DNA from: Apostichopus japonicus | Lineage: Eukaryota; Echinodermata; Holothuroidea; Aspidochirotida; Stichopodidae | Assembly (NCBI RefSeq): GCF_037975245.1 | Contig: NC_092568.1 | Location: 33,388,501-33,452,500 of the forward strand | Length of the DNA stretch: 64,000 bases | Reading direction: 5' to 3' | Shown here: piece after piece, positions 24,892 to 36,053 of the stretch | How the letters are laid out: every line of letters begins with the position of its first letter | Position numbering within the stretch: the first letter of the stretch is position 1 | The notes under the pieces: generated by a model | Seen by the model: only the letters and a program-made list of their open reading frames with translations | What the model was told of the DNA's origin: nothing | Databases searched by the model: none | Position numbers and translations under genes: made by a program

Positions 24892-27800
24892 ATTTGAAGG
24901 TGCTTGCAGCCTCGATTGGACATTCTTGATAGTTCAGCGCCAAAACTGAATCCTGCAAAGTACCGTTCTGACGAGTGTTCTAAAACCTACAGAAAATCCG
25001 ATTTAACTTGGCCGACTCCAAATTTCGCAGTTAACGCTGCGAGTTAAAAGTGGTTCGTGAAACAGTCATGGTTACCACCGAGTCCTTTGCGAAGCACTCA
25101 TGTTTAATTTTTAGTCCTTGGTTAAACACTTGTAATTTTATTTGTATTTTTCTTAATTCTTGGAGTATAGAATATTGAAGGATGTTTCACGAACCTTCAA
25201 GGTTAGCATTGGGTCTTTCATGTCACAGGCATTTACACTTTCGAAATCCACTCATTGGAGTTATGGTAATGTGAAGGAATTTTCGTGAACCCCCAGGCCT
25301 GGTAGCGAGATTTTTTTTCCCAGCGCGGTAAAGGACAAGATTAGCATACCTCGCTTCCCATTGGCTGGGGTCCGCATACATAAGATACATTACAAAATCA
25401 ACTAGCAGCTGCTGCACTGAATCGCTCATCACATTTCCCAAGGCCACTTTGCTACCCTCAAAAAAGAAAACAGTCTAGCAGCAGATTGTACAATGGTACG
25501 CGTTTGAGTAGAGTTCATTTATTTGTCGGTGTGTTATGCCATATGGGTGTAGAGGGTCTGTGGTTATGCATCGCACAACTATGTTGCTGAAAGAAGTTAA
25601 TCAAACTGAAACAGTTTCAAGATGATAAAAAAAATCACCATATAATATAAACGTAAGACAATTTATGTGTTCAATAACTATATAATCCACAGTGGCAGTG
25701 GTACTTTACTAACATGCATGACTAAATACTAGGCCTATATCTTTCGTATTATATTATCTGAAAACCGTGCCAAAGGGTCATAATAAACCGTTTCAAAGGG
25801 TCATAATTTTGAAAATCAAATCAATGTCTATGCTCAAAATTAAGAGTCTATCAGTTTAAACTTAAAAGCATCTCAAGTAAATAGTCAACCAGAAACGGTC
25901 AAGCTGTCCAATGTTTTTAAGCAGTTTTGAAGCAAGCAAACGCCTGGTTCTTATCTGCGTACATTGCCATCGCAGTACTCTGTACAGCAAGTTCCACCAT
26001 CACTTGCACCCTTGTCAAAACTAACTTATTCGATTTATTGGCTTTTCAGCTTTGGATCATCAACCTAAGTAATCATTACCTTCAAAGAAGGACAGTCATC
26101 TTCAATGAGACGTGTACACTCACAGTCCATAGTCGCAGTGTTGTTTTACTTATGGATGTAAATATACACAAACAAGTCCGCGCAAAAGCAAAGAAAAAAA
26201 ATTTTAACAAATTTGTTAACAAAGTTGTCTCAAGACAGTCGCCAGTTCATACAGTACGTGTATGCGAATCACGAGCCACTGCGTGCATGCACATGTATGT
26301 TCATGTTAATACATACACGCATAGCGTAAGCAAGAACTTCCCAATTCAGCGTCAAAAGTGCAAGACACAGCCAATGAGAAGCGAGGTATGCAAATGATAG
26401 CCTTTACCGCGCTGGGGAAAAAAATCTCGCGGCCTAATGAGTCTTTCATGTTACAAGTCTTTCCATTCTCGGAATACTCGTATTTCCTTCATAGTCTTAA
26501 ACACTCACGTTTACCATCATTGGGTTTTAAAAATATATGCAAGTATATGGGCCCAGCTTCATGAGCCCTCCTCATGTTTGGCAGTGAGTCTTTCATGCCG
26601 CATCCCTATCATGAAAGATTGAAACACCCATTTTTACCTTTGATGTAGTTGATCAAACACAAACCTTTGAGTCATTCATGCATTTATATTGAGGGATGTT
26701 TCATGACACTCAGGTTTGGCGTCAATTAATCTTTCATATCACTAAACTACCCCACAATGACCCCACAATTAAGCCCCGCCTTTTTTAACCAATTAGCAAC
26801 TGCCCACCCCTGCCCCGCCCTCATAAATTGCTGAAGCATGAGAAGTAATGGTTCTCTCCAGAGGGTGGTATTGCATGGGCAGCCCTCCCAAAAAAGTCAG
26901 CTCTTATTTCGTATACACTTCCAATCTGAAAATTATTCTTTTCACTTATTTACTGTACCCTGAATAAATTTATTTATAATACTATTTATGTCTGTTTACT
27001 CCGAAAAATCTAGCAGTGCTTTCAATCACTTTCAATCGTCCGCACAAGCACATGTGACGTTTCACAACACTACATGAAACCCTTGGAAAGACATGTTGAG
27101 CGTCTCATGCAGCATGAAACCCCTGCCTAACTTGTTGCTAGTTCTTTAGTTGGAACTTCAGTTCTTTTTTTTTTCAAATTTCAAGGACCGTTTAAAATTT
27201 CGAAGATGGAAAAGCCTCGTTATGAAATACATATTCTATACCTTTTAAATTCGGGTATTTTCTTCCATTTTCCTATGGCCATTGTCAGTGTCCAGTACTA
27301 CGGTAAGACGGTAGGCCTAGGCTAGTTGTCGGTTGTAAGGCGGGAATTTATCGTGGGGGGGGGGGTGTCTTCCCACAGCCCCGAATTGTGGGCGTACTAA
27401 ACTCTTCGATTTGGGGCTGGGCAGTCCAAAACTGCATAAAACCCCCAGCATATAGTGAGTTCGTTCACAACAAGAGTGAGCACTGCAACCCAAGCAGACG
27501 ACAACTTTTGGAATGCAGGTTTCCCGTACATGTAGCATACATGATTGAGTCACATGTAGTATAACGTTAGACTCAAATAAACCAAACACCCGAGAGATCA
27601 CCCTTTGTGATTCAAGATTTTCTTTTATAGAAGAGGTAAGTATCGTTAAATGCATCAAAGATTTAGTCGATGCAATATTTGCATCAAGAGAATAACTCTA
27701 CGACTACGTACTGACTGCTCGTGAAGTTAGGCGTAAGTGACATTTTGCGTCAGCTCTTCGCTAACGTACAGAACAGAGCTGTGTGTTGTTACTGTGAAGA

Positions 27801-28395
27801 TGACTTTGACTGTTTAAACTCGGTCATATCAAAGTTTACTTTTGTGTGAGGGTAAGCTAGAGCTTAATTATTCGGAGGTCGTCATTAACAAAGATATATA
27901 AATAAAATAATTTAGACAACATAGAGTAGATACAAGTGAAAAAGGTTCAATAATCTCAGAAATGTATTATGGTAGGTTGAAACACAAAACGTGTTAGGCC
28001 CTAATACCAAAGTGAAGACGTGGTATTGGTAAGAAGAAATTAATGTAAGTTGGCCTATATGTAGTGTCTTTATTAGTACTAAGGAAATAAGTAATGTATG
28101 CAGTACAAGAAATAAAAGCTAAACAAAGTAGTAGATTGAACCTGCAGTATGGTCGATACCACTTATTTGGTGCACCCAGAAAACGGTGCACAGCTTGTAC
28201 AAATTGTTCCATATCACCGTGACCGTAGTACTCAACATACTTGTCTAATCACTGGTGTACTGTTTTACTACTGTTTTACTATTTAAATACACATTACCAT
28301 ACCATTACAATCCAAAGCTATTAATGATATCTGCAGTGTGGAAGGCACCCTTTATTCCTTGCCTACCTTGATAAAAAATAATATATAAACACAAT
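24892..28395. other. Intergenic region with an inverted repeat, no recognised gene
   Basis: The notable content is the inverted pair described at 25305-26435 and degenerate modules of the type 'gtttcatgaaacactcag'. Long open frames at 25927-26397 and 27317-27658 (minus) show no domain I recognise. A GGTAAG donor-like site near 27852 could belong to a leader exon of the downstream dioxygenase gene, but nothing links them. Confidence 0.4.
25305..26435. repeat. Inverted repeat pair carrying CCAAT and octamer-like motifs
   Basis: A segment at about 25310-25372 recurs inverted at about 26371-26433. Shared phrases are the run 'cccagcgcggtaaagg', 'gcatacctcgctt' and 'ccattggctg'/'tcattggctg'. Read outward from the middle, each arm has a CCAAT box followed by an ATGCAAAT or ATGCTAAT octamer-like site. 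More distant, weaker similarity extends outside the arms. It may be a fold-back element or a duplicated promoter. Confidence 0.6.
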
Positions 28396-28399
28396 CTTG

Positions 28400-28715
28400 C
28401 GATGACGACGATGATAATATAATAATAATAACTCCTATTCCTAGTCTCATAATTTCATATAGTGCAGAATCCATGAAAAGTTGCTCAATGCACTAAGCAG
28501 GTGATGTCAAATAGAAACATCTAATCACAATGTCAAAAAGATGAGTTTTAAGATGATGCTTAATCTGATCAAGGGAGTCCAGAGACCTAACATCTACAGT
28601 ACTCGAAGTGAGTTCCACAAATGGGGGGCAGCATGACGGAAGCTACGACCCCTGTTCGTTTTCATTCGAGACACAGAAAACCATCGGGCTTCATCAGACA
28701 GTGGTTACTTCTTGG
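28400..28715 (-). mobile_element. 5'-truncated CR1/L2-like LINE fragment
   Basis: The minus-strand translation contains NRGRSFRHAAPHLW, a hallmark near the end of many non-LTR reverse transcriptase ORFs. In a second frame it continues as LDQIKHHLKTHLF and a stop, so at least one frameshift separates the two parts. Downstream come 'gcactatatgaaattatg' and an ATT-rich tail, typical of the 3' end of this LINE group. The polymerase domain itself is missing. Confidence 0.75.
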
Positions 28716-28729
28716 GTAAAAACTTGTTT

Positions 28730-29853
28730 TATAGTAATGTGGTTAATACATGAAGTGAAAAAGATTGAAACTTGAAAATATCCTGTGTTTTACTGTATAT
28801 CAAACAGGTCAAGTGAAATGTAGTTTCAAGTCTACGGGAACCAATCTTACATTCACTCTGAAAGATTGTCAAGTTTGTTTTAATGACGTGTAAGTGTACA
28901 ACTTTATTAAAATGAAGCAATCTTTAAAGTCGATAGTTAACAGTGTCTATTAATTGATCACAACTGTAATTGATCACAATTGATTGATTGATCACAACTG
29001 TAAATAGGAAATGAAAATGTTTGTGTCATTGGGAAAGATATAGGCAGAATCATGTAGAACTGCACACTTAAGTTTCTTAAAAAAGATAACAAGATAAACT
29101 GTTTCAAGTTCATCCTTAAATTGGAGTACACGCCTATTGGATTGTTGACATCATCTAGCAGTGAACATAATAATAATGTTAACTGTTTGTAAACATAAAT
29201 ACATGGCATGTTCAGTGACTAACCTGATTAGCAGATCAAAGTTTCAAAAGAGTTTGTTAATCTGAAAGATTGTAAAGTTTGTTTTAGTGACATTTAAGAG
29301 TACAAATTTATCAAAATGAAACAATCTTAAATGAAGCGATCTTTAATAAAGCTATCTTTGGAGATTTTGTAGATTAAATTATCAGTTTGTAGGATCCAGG
29401 TAAACTCTTATCAGTCTTTTTCAAGTATGTTTACTGTTGTTTGCACAACATTTATTAGGATCTACCATGTGCAGATAAAAGCAGTATAATCAACATGAGT
29501 AGCCAGTAGCAACAGTCTCCTATTGTAACTGGAAATAATTCAATAAATATAAGGCATTTGAGCTAAATTCGAAGCCTTGATATGATGGGTTTTGGGGAAG
29601 TTTTCCTTTAGAAACAGATGATTTACCATGAATGGAGAAAAGGTTAGAAGCCCAGTAATCAAATAGACAGATGTAGTGTGATGTTATAGCATGACTTAGA
29701 AGATTTTGACTTATTGTGGACTTTGGGCAGAAGAAATGATTAAAAGCATTGGGTTTATGTCGCGATTGACTGCATGGGTGGCGCCATTGACTACTGAACT
29801 AATGTAAAATGTGAATATCCCAACCAGGAAAAATTCTTAACGGTCGTTGTACC
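28730..29853. other. Intergenic, no gene recognised
   Basis: AT-rich sequence. A phrase around 'gaaagattgt.aagtttgtttta' occurs near 28858 and again near 29262, so part of it (about 28850-28930 and 29255-29345) is a local duplication. No coding support. Confidence 0.4.
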
Positions 29854-29861
29854 AAAGTCCT

Positions 29862-30211
29862 CATAGGCGTAGGAGACTGGGGGGGGGGGGCTGCAGCCCC
29901 CCAACCAATTTTTGTGTGAAATTTCGGGCAACATGCTGAGATTTTTTGGGCACCCACGGAAACAACAATAATTTGCAATGTGTTTTTCAATGCTTATATT
30001 ATTATGATCATTGCAACGACTCCCCCAATAATTATAACCAATATGAAAGGGTAATAACACGAAAAATGATGGTATGTTATGGCATGTGATGTAATAACCG
30101 ATGAATGCCTAGATATGATATGCACATTAACAGCACCCAAAAAGATGTGGTTATATTTTTCGGGCAAGTTGTTACAGCCCCCCCAAATCAAATTAGGCTC
30201 CTACGCCTATG
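29862..30211. mobile_element. 350-bp hAT-like MITE
   Basis: The ends CATAGGCGTAGGAG and CTCCTACGCCTATG are exact inverted repeats. They are flanked by AAAGTCCT (29854-29861) and AATGTCCT (30212-30219), seven of eight bases alike. G and C runs lie just inside the ends, as in the other elements of the window. It does not show the GC-rich core. Confidence 0.85.
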
Positions 30212-30889
30212 AATGTCCTAGACCACCAAATTTTCTGTTTGGAAAATCGATTCAGCTTTGGAGGTCGCCCAAGGGTTGACTAGTTGTTTACAAGAAATTC
30301 AGATTACATTGTAACTAGCACACGCACAAATAGATAACATGATAACTTTCCAAATGTCATTGGAGACATGGAAATAAAACAAACATTTGGTAAGCCTAAA
30401 GTATGATCCACACAAAGGGAGTTTACTGGCACAAAGCTGCTTCACTATTCACTAAGCCTACTCATCTCTCCTACAGTGTAAATATTGGTCTTTTTTTTTA
30501 CAACACAGTACACACAGTACTGTATGGTAGTTTGCTGCCTTATTTTTTGATTTGTTATAATAATATTAATCCAAGTTTTTTGTTTGAGCAACCAAAATTT
30601 ATTTGGGACAATTTGGAATGTACAATTTAGAGTACATATGGCATAAGATATGAAGGATGTGAAGACAGATCTAAGCCACTTGGTAGTTTTTATTGAAGAC
30701 ATTTTTGTATTCAGTTATTAAATTTTTCCTTTATTCATTTTACATTTGAGTTTGTCTTTAAATCCTGTCCCTGCACTGTCTGGGTATGTATCCAATAAAA
30801 GCGGTTACATCGTACTACAAGGTTACTGTGGCTTCTGACTGGCACCCACAGCAAAGAAATGGTTATATATAGGGATCACTACCAACTAA

Positions 30890-30938
30890 GGGCCGGGTAG
30901 CTCGGGTGGTAGAGCGCCGGACTTGCAACCCAGAGGTC
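30890..30938 (+). repeat. tRNA-like 5' half, probably a SINE head
   Basis: The block gggccgggtagctcgggtgg followed by tagagcgccggacttgcaac resembles the acceptor, D and anticodon arms of a tRNA, with TGC in the anticodon position and a box A-like segment. The expected T arm does not follow, so this is not a working tRNA gene. A tRNA-derived SINE is the likely source. Confidence 0.4.
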
Positions 30939-31184
30939 ACTGAGAGCTCTGTATGCTGTAGCTCATTGGATGAGAGGCGATGATATCGGAGCGTTTGAAT
31001 CTGCATTGCATATAAAATACAGTACATACAGAGAAAGGAATGTGAGGCAAACATTAATGATGTATGTTGTGGTATGTTGTGATGTGAAGAATGTACTGCA
31101 CATATATCTGTCTGGAGCAGCTGGCATGAAGGTGAACGAATGTGAAAAAGGAGTAAACATAGTTTGAGACAGTCTTGTTTGTCA

Positions 31185-31534
31185 GTCGCCCCAAACCGCG
31201 TGACGCCCTCTGAAAAAGTTAACTTTCCGTTGCTTGCAAGTGAATTTTTTTTTCTTGTTGCTACAAAATGCAGACAGTAATGAAACGTGATACCTTGTTA
31301 TCTTTTATCTGGACCTGAGATGTCCATCGCTGCTATGTATACTGTGCTGTGGGTAGTAACTAAAGCTGCATGTATTGACTGTACACTAGTGTCTAATTAC
31401 CGACGGTAGCAAGCTGTGTGTGTATTTTCTGGGATCGATGGTAGTGTCTAACACTTCTGTTACACCTCATTCGAAACTAGGTCATATTACCGGCATCAGA
31501 CGTTTCTTTGAGCTCGAGTCTTCACTCCCGTTAA
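31185..31534. mobile_element. Partial copy of the TTAA-flanked MITE
   Basis: The sequence is closely alike, over about 320 bp, to 42461-42819 inside the dioxygenase gene. Its right end reads gagtcttcactcccg followed by TTAA. The left terminus no longer matches the inverted repeat, so this copy is decayed at one side. Confidence 0.7.
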
Positions 31535-31845
31535 GTTTGATCAACTACTGTACAGTATCTTCCTCCATAAATGTGTCTCTCATTTCTTGTTTGTCATTTC
31601 TTTTTGTTTTGTGTTTTTCTTGCTCTGATTGGCTTAAATGTAGCTCAGCGTTTATATGTACAATGTACAGTGAATGATGCGTATACCCGTTGATCAAGTG
31701 TGCAACGGATTGACTGTGTACAAGTCTTGTATGCACAGTATCTATTAAATTATGTTGTGCAAGTTAATAGGCAGGTCTAATTTTTTTTCGCAGGACCAGT
31801 TTAACGCCTGTGTTGTCCATGATTTCTGTCTGTCTGTGTACTAGT

Positions 31846-32116
31846 CAGGCGCATAGCCAAGGGGGCCAAAAGGGACACGGCCCCCCCTTGAGCATATTTT
31901 TTTTACTTTTTTTTTTTTGATATTGCTAGTAATTTCAAAGTAAAAAAAAGTTACATGCAACTTACAAGGCCTGGGTAGTGCCATTTCCAGCGATCTGGGA
32001 GGCATTTTCGGCCAAAATTTTCTTGTACGCTTTGCGCCAACTCATGCTGGTGCTACGCTTATATAGTTTGCCTACAGGTTCGCCCCTCCCTTGGCAAATT
32101 CCTCGCTACGCGCCTG
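31846..32116. mobile_element. 271-bp hAT-like MITE with GC-rich core
   Basis: The left end CAGGCGCATAGCCAAGG and right end GCTACGCGCCTG are inverted. They are flanked by a perfect 8-bp duplication GTACTAGT (31838-31845, 32117-32124). The shared core lies on the minus strand near 32020-32065. It is the shortest complete core-bearing element in the window. Confidence 0.85.
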
Positions 32117-32609
32117 GTACTAGTTACCATTACGTAAGAATGATCCCTTCAATTAACATCCTTAGTACCAGTCATCTCTGATGTGAATATGAAAGTGCTT
32201 GTAAACAGGTTTCTAAAAGTAATTCACCTGCATGAAACAGTTTGCCTTGTGTATACAGGGTATGGAATGTTCCCATTAGACTTCCTTTATTAAAACAAAA
32301 TGTAATTACTGTGAGCATATTGTGATGTTACTACATACAGAAGTACGTGTACATGTTCTTTGCAACAACAATTTTACATGATTAATATTCATGATGGGTG
32401 GGGCTTTATGACAAATTGTCAAAGACAGCTGGTAAATATAATATCTCAACAAACACACCCTGAATCAATGTGATACTGTACTTGGTAGATAGATTACTGT
32501 ACCCATGATGAGTAGATGTGCCCTATTGTTCTTGGTTCTCATCTCATGAATATTAATGAGTGGATAGGGCTTATCCTAAAATGTCAATGTCTCTGCAACC
32601 ATAGGTCTG

Positions 32610-33370
32610 ATTTGAGTTGAAAAATCCAGAACAGTGAAAAAAAACTTCCAGCCTCCACTGGGATTCGAACCCAGGCCTCCAGCTCTATATGCAAACACCC
32701 TAACCACTAGGCTATGGATGCTGATTGTACAGTATGTCCAGAGGTTCGAAACCGGTAAGGAAGGTCATAATTCCACTGTAGGCTTTGTCGCCTTTATCGA
32801 ACAATACTAGTTCTGTTTTGGTGAAATATTTGCCTTACTCTAGAGATCAAACATGATTCTAACCAACTCGAAGTCATTTGTGATTCCTAAAGCCGGATCT
32901 CGAAAGAGATACTTTGAACAGACTTTTGTTAAAGAAATGGAGGTATACCACGAAGGCAAATTATTATATAAATTTGAAATCATAACAAGTTGGAATCTCC
33001 AGGACAGTGAAAAAACGGCTAGCCTCCACCGGGATTCGAACCCGGGCCTCCTGCTTTATATGTGGACACACTAACCACTAGGCTATGGACGCTGATGGTA
33101 TGTCCAGAGGTTCGAAACCGGTAAGGAAGGTCGCAATTCCACTGTAGGCGTTTGTCACCTGTATCTAACAATACTAGTTCTGTTTTGGTGACATATTTGC
33201 CTTACTCTAGAGATCAAACATGATGCTAACCAACTCGAAATCATTTGTGACTGATATATATCATTGAAGTCCTAATGAGTTGGGAAATCAAGAACAGTGA
33301 AAAAACTTTCAGCCTCCACCGGGATTCGAACCAGGGCCTCCTGCTTTATATGCGGACACCCTAACCATCT

Positions 33371-33375
<5 letters not shown>
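32610..33375 (-). repeat. Tandem tRNA-like SINE units
   Basis: Three related units lie in a row, with their tRNA-like parts at 32649-32723, 33019-33094 and about 33309-33370. On the minus strand each has GCCTAGTGGTTAG (box A region) and GGTTCGAATCCC (box B region), an acceptor pairing of about six of seven bases, and a poor anticodon stem with ATA in the loop. Copy 1 is followed by eight T, a polymerase III stop signal. About 200 bp of shared non-tRNA sequence, including 'accagtaaggaaggt'-type phrases, joins the units. The last unit runs into a TA microsatellite. A fourth copy lies at 44030-44236. Confidence 0.75.

Positions 33376-33432
<57 letters not shown>
33371..33432. repeat. TA dinucleotide microsatellite
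   Basis: An almost pure run of TA, with a few TTTA interruptions, truncates the third tRNA-like SINE unit. Confidence 0.95.
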
Positions 33433-33433
<1 letters not shown>

Positions 33434-34043
33434 GATTCCAAAAAAAATATAATAATGTGGTTTATTGGATCGATGATTAAATTGTTTCTATATACTGTAC
33501 AGGCCTACAACTTAATTGTTATCGATATAGAGACAGTTGGTTGGTTTTCATTGGCATAGTCCACTGAACCGCAGATGAATTGCAAACTAACCAGGTATGC
33601 CGTAAAGAAATATTACCCAGTTTCTTCACATTCTGAATAAATTTACTGTATTTATGTACATGCATAGTTAGCTTAATCTTTAATGAGCAAATTTGGTTAT
33701 TATGACCTACTTAAACACGTGTTCATTCTTAACGTTACTAGATGGTTAATATTAATAAATGTGTGTTATTACCCCAGATAAGCATAAGTGCACTAAAATA
33801 ATTTAATTTTGATAATTATCCCATCGATAAACAGAAACTATATAGTGTGGACAAACTTCCCATTCGAAACTTCTTTTTCACCATGTTACACTACTACACT
33901 TCTTGATCTACAAGTGTGTCCTTTCGTACACCCTGCTTATTATTAACACCCTGCTTATATTATTCCAGCCTCTCATTGTTCCAAATACTGTAACACTGAT
34001 AATTTATCATTGTTCATAAATTTACCCAATCCAGGCAAGTTTT

Positions 34044-34336
34044 AACACTTGCTGAGATCCCAGATCTGGGCCAGATATAAGAATCCAGATCTGGGCCAGA
34101 TATGGAATATCAATCTGGGTCAGATCTGCTCCAGATCTGGAATGTATTTCTGGATCAGATAAGAAATTGGGCAGATATAGCATTATATAAAATGACATTT
34201 TATATGGCCCATATAAAATTTTATCTGGAAAAATCTATTGAATCCATATCTGGGCCAGATAAATCTTTATCTGGATTGACTGTTTATCCAGTTATATCTG
34301 GCTTTATATGGCCTGATAAATCTTTATCTGCATATC
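34044..34336. repeat. Degenerate CCAGATCTGGG-based array
   Basis: Many diverged copies of 'ccagatctgggccagatat' and 'gataaatctttatctgg' alternate. The array is internally palindromic. It has no coding support. Confidence 0.7.
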
Positions 34337-34752
34337 TGGAATAACTATGTAAGTGGGTTATGTTGATCAAATAGGAAATAAGTAGCCAAAACTGGACTAG
34401 CATTGAGGGTAACTTTCCAGCTTGATCAGTTATCTCTGTTCTGGTATGGAGACCCATACAGAGAGCAAGACACACACGAAATATAAACACAGAACTCAAC
34501 TGCATTGGAATATAGTAAAACACATTTTTACTTAACATTTTCAAACTGATATATAATTCATTTACATTCAGATTTTGGGCCCAGGTAAATCATATTTTAA
34601 AGTACTTACTAAAATAAACTGGCATCGCGCGGTACCACTAGTACACTTAAAAATATAACTTCTTTCACATAGTTTTTTCGCGTAAATTCCCAAATTTGGG
34701 AATTTACGTATATCTGTCATGATACGACATGGTAAAACTTCCCCAACCAGAT

Positions 34753-35147
34753 GTGGTTAAAGATGGCCAGATACACAGATATGGTTAAAGATGGCCAGAT
34801 ACACAGTTATGGATAAAAAATGGCCAGATACACAGTTATGGTTAAAGATGGCCAGATACACAGTTATGGTTAAAGATGGCCAGATACACAGTTATGGTTG
34901 TAGATGGCCAGATACACAGTTATGGTTGTAGATGGCCAGATACACAGTTATGGTTAAAGATGGCCAGATACACAGTTATGGTTATAGAAGGCCAGGTACA
35001 CAGTTATGGTTAAAGATGGCCAGATACACAGTTATGGTTAAAGATGGCCAGACACACAGTTATGGTTGTAGATGGCCAGATACACAGTTATGGCTAAATA
35101 TGGCCAGATACACAGTTATGGTTAAAGATGGCCAGATACACAGTTAA
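34753..35147. repeat. 28-bp minisatellite
   Basis: About 14 tandem copies of a 28-bp unit containing gatggccagatacacagtta and then tggttaaa. Since 28 is not a multiple of three, the open frame across it cycles through phases and is not a gene. Confidence 0.95.
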
Positions 35148-35460
35148 ACAAGTTTTATCAGACCAGGTTGAATGAAATTACAAAGGTTCTAATGGCTTGA
35201 TATAGTATATTCAGAGAGACTATAATCAACTTGATCACATCTTTAAAGATAAGTTTGAAGAGATTATTTTGACTGGACAGTGGAAGTTTACCCATCGTGC
35301 TGGAAAGCAAGCACTATCTTAAAAACTTACCCATCTGCATTAATAAGTAATATTACCGCATACATTAGGAGACTATATGCAGTAAGAAGGACAGAGCCCA
35401 TTTTGTTTTTAAACCCTATGAAAATGTACTTTGTTCAAAGAACTACCCTAAATCTAGATC

Positions 35461-35774
35461 CAGGGATGTGCTCACACTGTGCGGCACCGGGCGGCTGTGC
35501 CCAGCAGTTCTGAATGCCGCCCAGCACAAACAGTATTTTAAACATTTCCACCCGGCACTTTTTTGATGATAATTTAACAAATTTTACCATAACCAAATCT
35601 GGGAGAATACATGGCACAGAATAGGAAAAATAGCACCACCTAAGCATACTTCATGTGCAAAATTTGTCCAGTGGGGAGGGTATACCCCACTCATTGTCCT
35701 TCTCCCTGGGTGTGGATTACACTACCGCACAATCTGCCTGGCACTCAAATACAGTATTCCTGAGCACATCCCTG
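35461..35774. mobile_element. 314-bp TIR element with CAGGGATGTGCTCA ends
   Basis: CAGGGATGTGCTCA and TGAGCACATCCCTG are exact inverted repeats. They are flanked by TAGATC on both sides (35455-35460, 35775-35780). If the first CA is counted with the target, the duplication is 8 bp, TAGATCCA. It is a hAT-like MITE by its ends. Confidence 0.75.
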
Positions 35775-36053
35775 TAGATCCAACTCTAAAAAGAATGTGG
35801 GTAAAAAAAGCTGGTATTGCAACATGATACAGATCTAACACTGTTTAAATTTGTTGTACAGTAAGTATGCTTTCTGTTCTGCGTTAACAAAAGCAGCTAG
35901 AATTCGAGAGATAGAGGGATTCACAGTTCAGCCTAAATTCAGAATTTTTCTTGAGATTTGTTTTCTATATTTTATATTTATGTTTTGGTGTTTTGTTTTG
36001 TTTGGTTTTATGAAAACACACTCTTTTTACATTTTATTCTTCTGCAGTACATT

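Noticed and set aside
25927-26397. 156-codon plus-strand ORF with a hydrophobic N-terminal part
   Set aside because: Lies in the repeat-like region between inverted arms, ends in low-complexity sequence and matches no family I know. A signal-peptide-like start alone is not enough.
27317-27658. 113-codon minus-strand ORF with many cysteines
   Set aside because: It includes a C/G homopolymer run and has no domain. Likely chance.
28110-28245. Possible minus-strand exon (YVEYYGHGD, MEQFVQAVHRFLG)
   Set aside because: The wording is protein-like, but the upstream AG lacks a pyrimidine tract, an in-frame stop lies just before it, and the donor is weak.
30890-30938. Functional tRNA-Ala gene
   Set aside because: The T arm and 3' acceptor strand are absent after the anticodon part, so only a tRNA-like SINE head remains.
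34932-35147. ORF over the 28-bp minisatellite
   Set aside because: The period is not a multiple of three and the frame simply cycles through the repeat.
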